64,000 nt of DNA from Sipunculus nudus (Eukaryota; Annelida; Sipuncula; Golfingiida; Sipunculidae), in assembly GCA_026874595.1 (NCBI GenBank), contig CM049317.1:63277118-63341117 (forward strand). Direction: 5' to 3'. Position 1 is the first letter of the stretch. The number at the start of each line of letters is the position of its first letter. The position numbers and the translations under genes were made by a program. Of this stretch, positions 61,249 through 64,000 are shown one piece after another. Below the pieces are notes generated by a model. That model was not told the origin of the DNA and made no database searches. It worked only from the letters and a program-made list of their open reading frames with translations.

Positions 61249-62600
61249 TGTCACATATCTACATATGTCAACGGAAATATACATGCAATATAGTAATTAT
61301 AGTTTGTATTGTAAAATACATTAATGTGCCACAGACTGTTTGCAGAATCAATTCAAAGAACTACATAATTATACATGAAACGTTCAGTAAAGATTCAGTT
61401 ACGTAAGGGATGCTGCAGGTCTATACATGTCAGTAATATGCGTCAGCATGCGCAATAGTTAGTTGTTAAAGTGTAGGTGTAGGAAGAAGTTAATTTTCTG
61501 ATTTTCATGTAAGATCAAAGGCCGATACGAAAACTGTTAAAATATCCTCACGTTAAGTACAAAACTAGGGAAGTGCTTGCTAATAATTTCACCCCGATTT
61601 ATAATATTATTTGCAGCTTTCGTATGACCACCGTAGGTCCTTTTTTACTGTGATGTCTTTCATGGATAAAATACAATTACATCTTATAAAGTACATACAT
61701 GTTCTCTTTATAAAATAAATTCCACTTTTACTTATTTGTCTTCATCTAATGAAATATTTGGTACATTAAATTCAATACATATTTCTGTAAATACTATGGT
61801 CTCAAACATCCAAGATATAAGAAATATGGTATAACAAAAAAAAAAGACTTAAAAAGATATTTTTAATACCTTAAGTTTATAATAACATTCAAAATAATCG
61901 TTAGTAAATCATATGTTCATAAATTAAAGTTCTGCTCACATTTAGTCTTCCAAAATGTACATCCTTTATCTGCATTCTTTTCTGCTTCCTGGGAAGTGGT
62001 AGCTGTTATATTGTTGAAAACATCCAGTTTAGTAAGTTATAACATATACATACTTAATAAATAATTTTATAAATGATGTCACGGTTTAAATATTATATTC
62101 AGATATTTATATTAACCTTCTTGTATATAAAACGTACAGCAACATGCGGATTTTCATGTCATAATAATTTGAAAGAAAGGCAGATTCAGGCTACATAGGA
62201 ATTTCCTTTAGCAGTTTATATATTTAACTGATTATTTTTCGCTAATGAAATATTTTAATCTTTCATTAGAAAATAAGTTACAACCCTATGTGCAAATTGC
62301 ACATATGCTATATTAAATTATTCTCTGCCCTTTCTTCATACAATATAATATATACTTTTGAAGTCCTCCTGGTCAACATATTTAACCATATGAATGGGCT
62401 ACCAGACTAAATTTGACTTTAATTCTTAATAATTACTATTTTTTAATAGTATCAATCACCACACTAATCAAGAACTAACAATATTAGATCTATTTAAATT
62501 GAGATGTTATACAGATATATGCTTACTTTGTATATGATACTTTCATGATATGTGCTTATCTGTGTTTGAATTTTTTTTTTTTTTTTTTTTACCATCAGGC
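59900..62600. other. Non-coding or intronic interval
   Basis: No confident exon. A (CT)n microsatellite lies at 61213-61245 and a T-run at 62570-62590. A minus-strand stretch near 62035-61930 has a short protein-like frame (QEAEKNADKGC) but ambiguous splice sites. Confidence 0.4.
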
Positions 62601-62601
62601 C

Positions 62602-63257
62602 TTATGAAAAATCATTGCACTCTGACCATGCCCATGCCGCCCTGAATGATGATGTGGTAATATAAAATATAAATATCTGCTTATCCGGAGAGGCTTTTGT
62701 ATAAGGGGTCTTCTCTGAGAGTCCACACACAGCTGTGGATTTGGTGATACATAAAACCAGTTTCCATTGATCAGATGCAAAAAATGTGTATGGTACAGTC
62801 TCCGTCATCATCTGGGTTTTGAAAATTAAGCACGACCGGACTAGCACCTCAAAAAGATAAAATATATTTAGAATGTTGTCTGTTTTCTTAGGGTAAGTTA
62901 AGAAATGTATGAGACTCTCCGCGATTACTGTAAATGTGCTTCTGCTTAAGCCCTATGTGGCGTTATCGTTACGAACACGACAATAATCAATCATGCCAAT
63001 TAACATACTCTCAGAGTCTTTGCCAAATGCCCAATCTACGTTTCGCCAGCCCACCCAGAATTCACGTCCAGGGTTGATATATTTCTCAATTTCTGCCCAA
63101 CCAATGTCCCCGAGAGCATATGTCCTGTTCACCCACTGGCTGCCGCCTGTATGTAAGCATTCGGCTTTTGCGTTCCCCCAGGTCAGGCTCTCTTGGACGA
63201 GCCTCATACAACCTGTTTGCGTCCGTCGACACTTATACCGTGGACACCAGTCACAGA
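62602..63257 (-). CDS. C-type-lectin-like domain protein, partial (two exons)
   Basis: Exon 63257-63009 follows a T-rich tract ending TTATTAAG and ends GAGA|GTATGT. Exon 62840 to about 62602 follows GAGGTGCTAG. The one-base overhang joins both in phase. Exon 1 carries CDWC, LTWGNAKAEC, then ALGDIGWAEIEKYI and FWVGW, the long-form CTLD start with the WIGL-type strand. Exon 2 gives SCLIFKTQ, then QWKLVLC and KSTAVCG, matching the closing C...W.x4.C...C pattern. EPN/QPD and WND calcium-site motifs are absent, so classical Ca-dependent sugar binding is unlikely. The frame stops at 62602-62604 unless a donor lies earlier. The first exon(s), including any signal peptide, are not found; NRT is a glycosylation sequon. 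Confidence 0.7.
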
Positions 63258-63780
63258 CTTAATAAAACAGAAGATGAAAAAAAATATGAACCACGGGTCA
63301 TCACTCTCTGTGAAGTAGCATTACATCATAGCCTAACGTTCAATATAGGTATTTATCAACTTTGACCCTCTGACCCCAAATTCAACATTTTTTTATTAAG
63401 TAATGGGTCACAACTATGTGAAGACTGAATCATGTTAATAAACACAAAGGAATTCGTAACCGGTACATACAAGTTACACAAGAGAATAATAAGTTTTCTG
63501 AATTACTTGCTTGGCCATTGTTGTTCAATTTATGTTTGTGACCGAAGTTCATGTGCAAACTAGTATGACATTTTAGCAGTCTGAAGTCATGCAGATATTT
63601 TCCCAAAATGAATTCATTATTTGCTCTGTTTACACAGTTATGGCAATACATTGCTGAATTAATCTTTACTTGGAAAATAAATTTTCCCCTACAGGTTTCA
63701 CACAGAGCACAGAGTTGGTGGTTGGACAATTTATGCACATATAAAGGGCTGTCATTTGGTTTTCTGTACGGCTTATATGA

Positions 63781-64000
63781 GTTGTTCTTCAGGTCGAAAG
63801 TGTTGTTTACAAAGCTGATATAACTACAAATAACGGGACCGTCTCATACATAGGAAACACAGGAAATACTTTTAAAAGCCGCTATGCGAACCACAAGAAG
63901 TCGTTTAAATACGAGAAGTATGAAACAGAAACAGAACTATCAAAGTATATTTGGAAACTGAAACGCCAAGGCACCTCACACAGTATCACATGGTCTATTA
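63781..64000 (+). CDS. GIY-YIG endonuclease domain of a Penelope-like element (partial, runs off window)
   Basis: After an in-frame TGA at 63778 the frame is open to the window end. It reads VVYKADITTNNGTVSYIGNT, then FKSRYANHKKSF and TELSKYIWKLKRQG. VVY and YIG form the GIY-YIG signature, the arginine in FKSRYANH is the catalytic position and the following histidine and lysines fit the family. TELSKYIW followed by SITWSI is typical of the C-terminal endonuclease of Penelope-like retroelements. The upstream reverse transcriptase is missing, so this is a 5'-truncated copy; the 3' part lies beyond the window. Whether it is still open further on cannot be seen. Confidence 0.8.

Noticed and set aside
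61930-62035. Possible minus-strand exon with QEAEKNADKGC
   Set aside because: Short, with ambiguous acceptor and donor, and no link in phase to the lectin exons could be shown.
62700-62840. Alternative frames in the second lectin exon (one with NPDDDGDC, another with NGNWFYVS)
   Set aside because: They look lectin-like by eye but need a frameshift and do not fit the splice phase; the phase-consistent frame already supplies the expected closing Cys/Trp pattern.

Overview
This window looks like nuclear DNA from an invertebrate animal, most likely a bivalve or other mollusc. It is AT-rich, has no bacterial-style long ORFs, and its coding signal comes as short exons bounded by GT/AG splice sites. 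It carries many (TA)n, CT and GACA microsatellites and degenerate transposons, including dispersed elements with AGCTCAGCTGA-type ends that I associate from memory with bivalve genomes. Most of the 64 kb is repeat or anonymous non-coding sequence. Species-level placement is not possible from this sequence alone.

Best-supported gene: a five-exon plus-strand gene at 36825-46058. It encodes a 187-residue secreted protein with a signal peptide, one six-cysteine EGF-like module and a DUF4430 domain (the C-terminal domain type of transcobalamin and intrinsic factor). All four introns agree in phase. The last intron is filled by a roughly 2-kb minisatellite of about 30 bp per unit, and other introns contain transposon copies and a hammerhead-like ribozyme relic.

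Other coding signal: a minus-strand C-type-lectin-like domain in two phase-compatible exons (63257-62602), with a possible receptor tail exon at 59.5-59.9 kb; two minus-strand exons of a MULE-type transposase (53520-52490) with an internal frame break; a plus-strand first exon ending in a perfect GTAAGT donor (20011-20134); and at the right edge a GIY-YIG endonuclease domain of a Penelope-like retroelement (63781 to the window end).

Layout: 0.06-5.3 kb and 57.1-59.3 kb are diverged direct copies of one another. A strong type I hammerhead ribozyme sits at 5.4-5.5 kb. A decayed, internally rearranged LINE occupies 8.4-11.7 kb next to a 3.6-kb-spaced direct repeat. 12-20 kb is AT-rich with long microsatellites. 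20-25 kb holds candidate exons and a tandem promoter-like repeat. 27.7-34 kb is a mosaic of repeated modules with nuclear-receptor-like TGACCT half-sites. 34.4-36.1 kb is an element holding about ten copies of a 155-bp unit, and the same family recurs at 38.7, 46.7 and 48.4 kb. Besides the EGF-DUF4430 gene, the most interesting signals are the hammerhead ribozymes together with the GIY-YIG fragment, which indicate Penelope-like elements in this genome.
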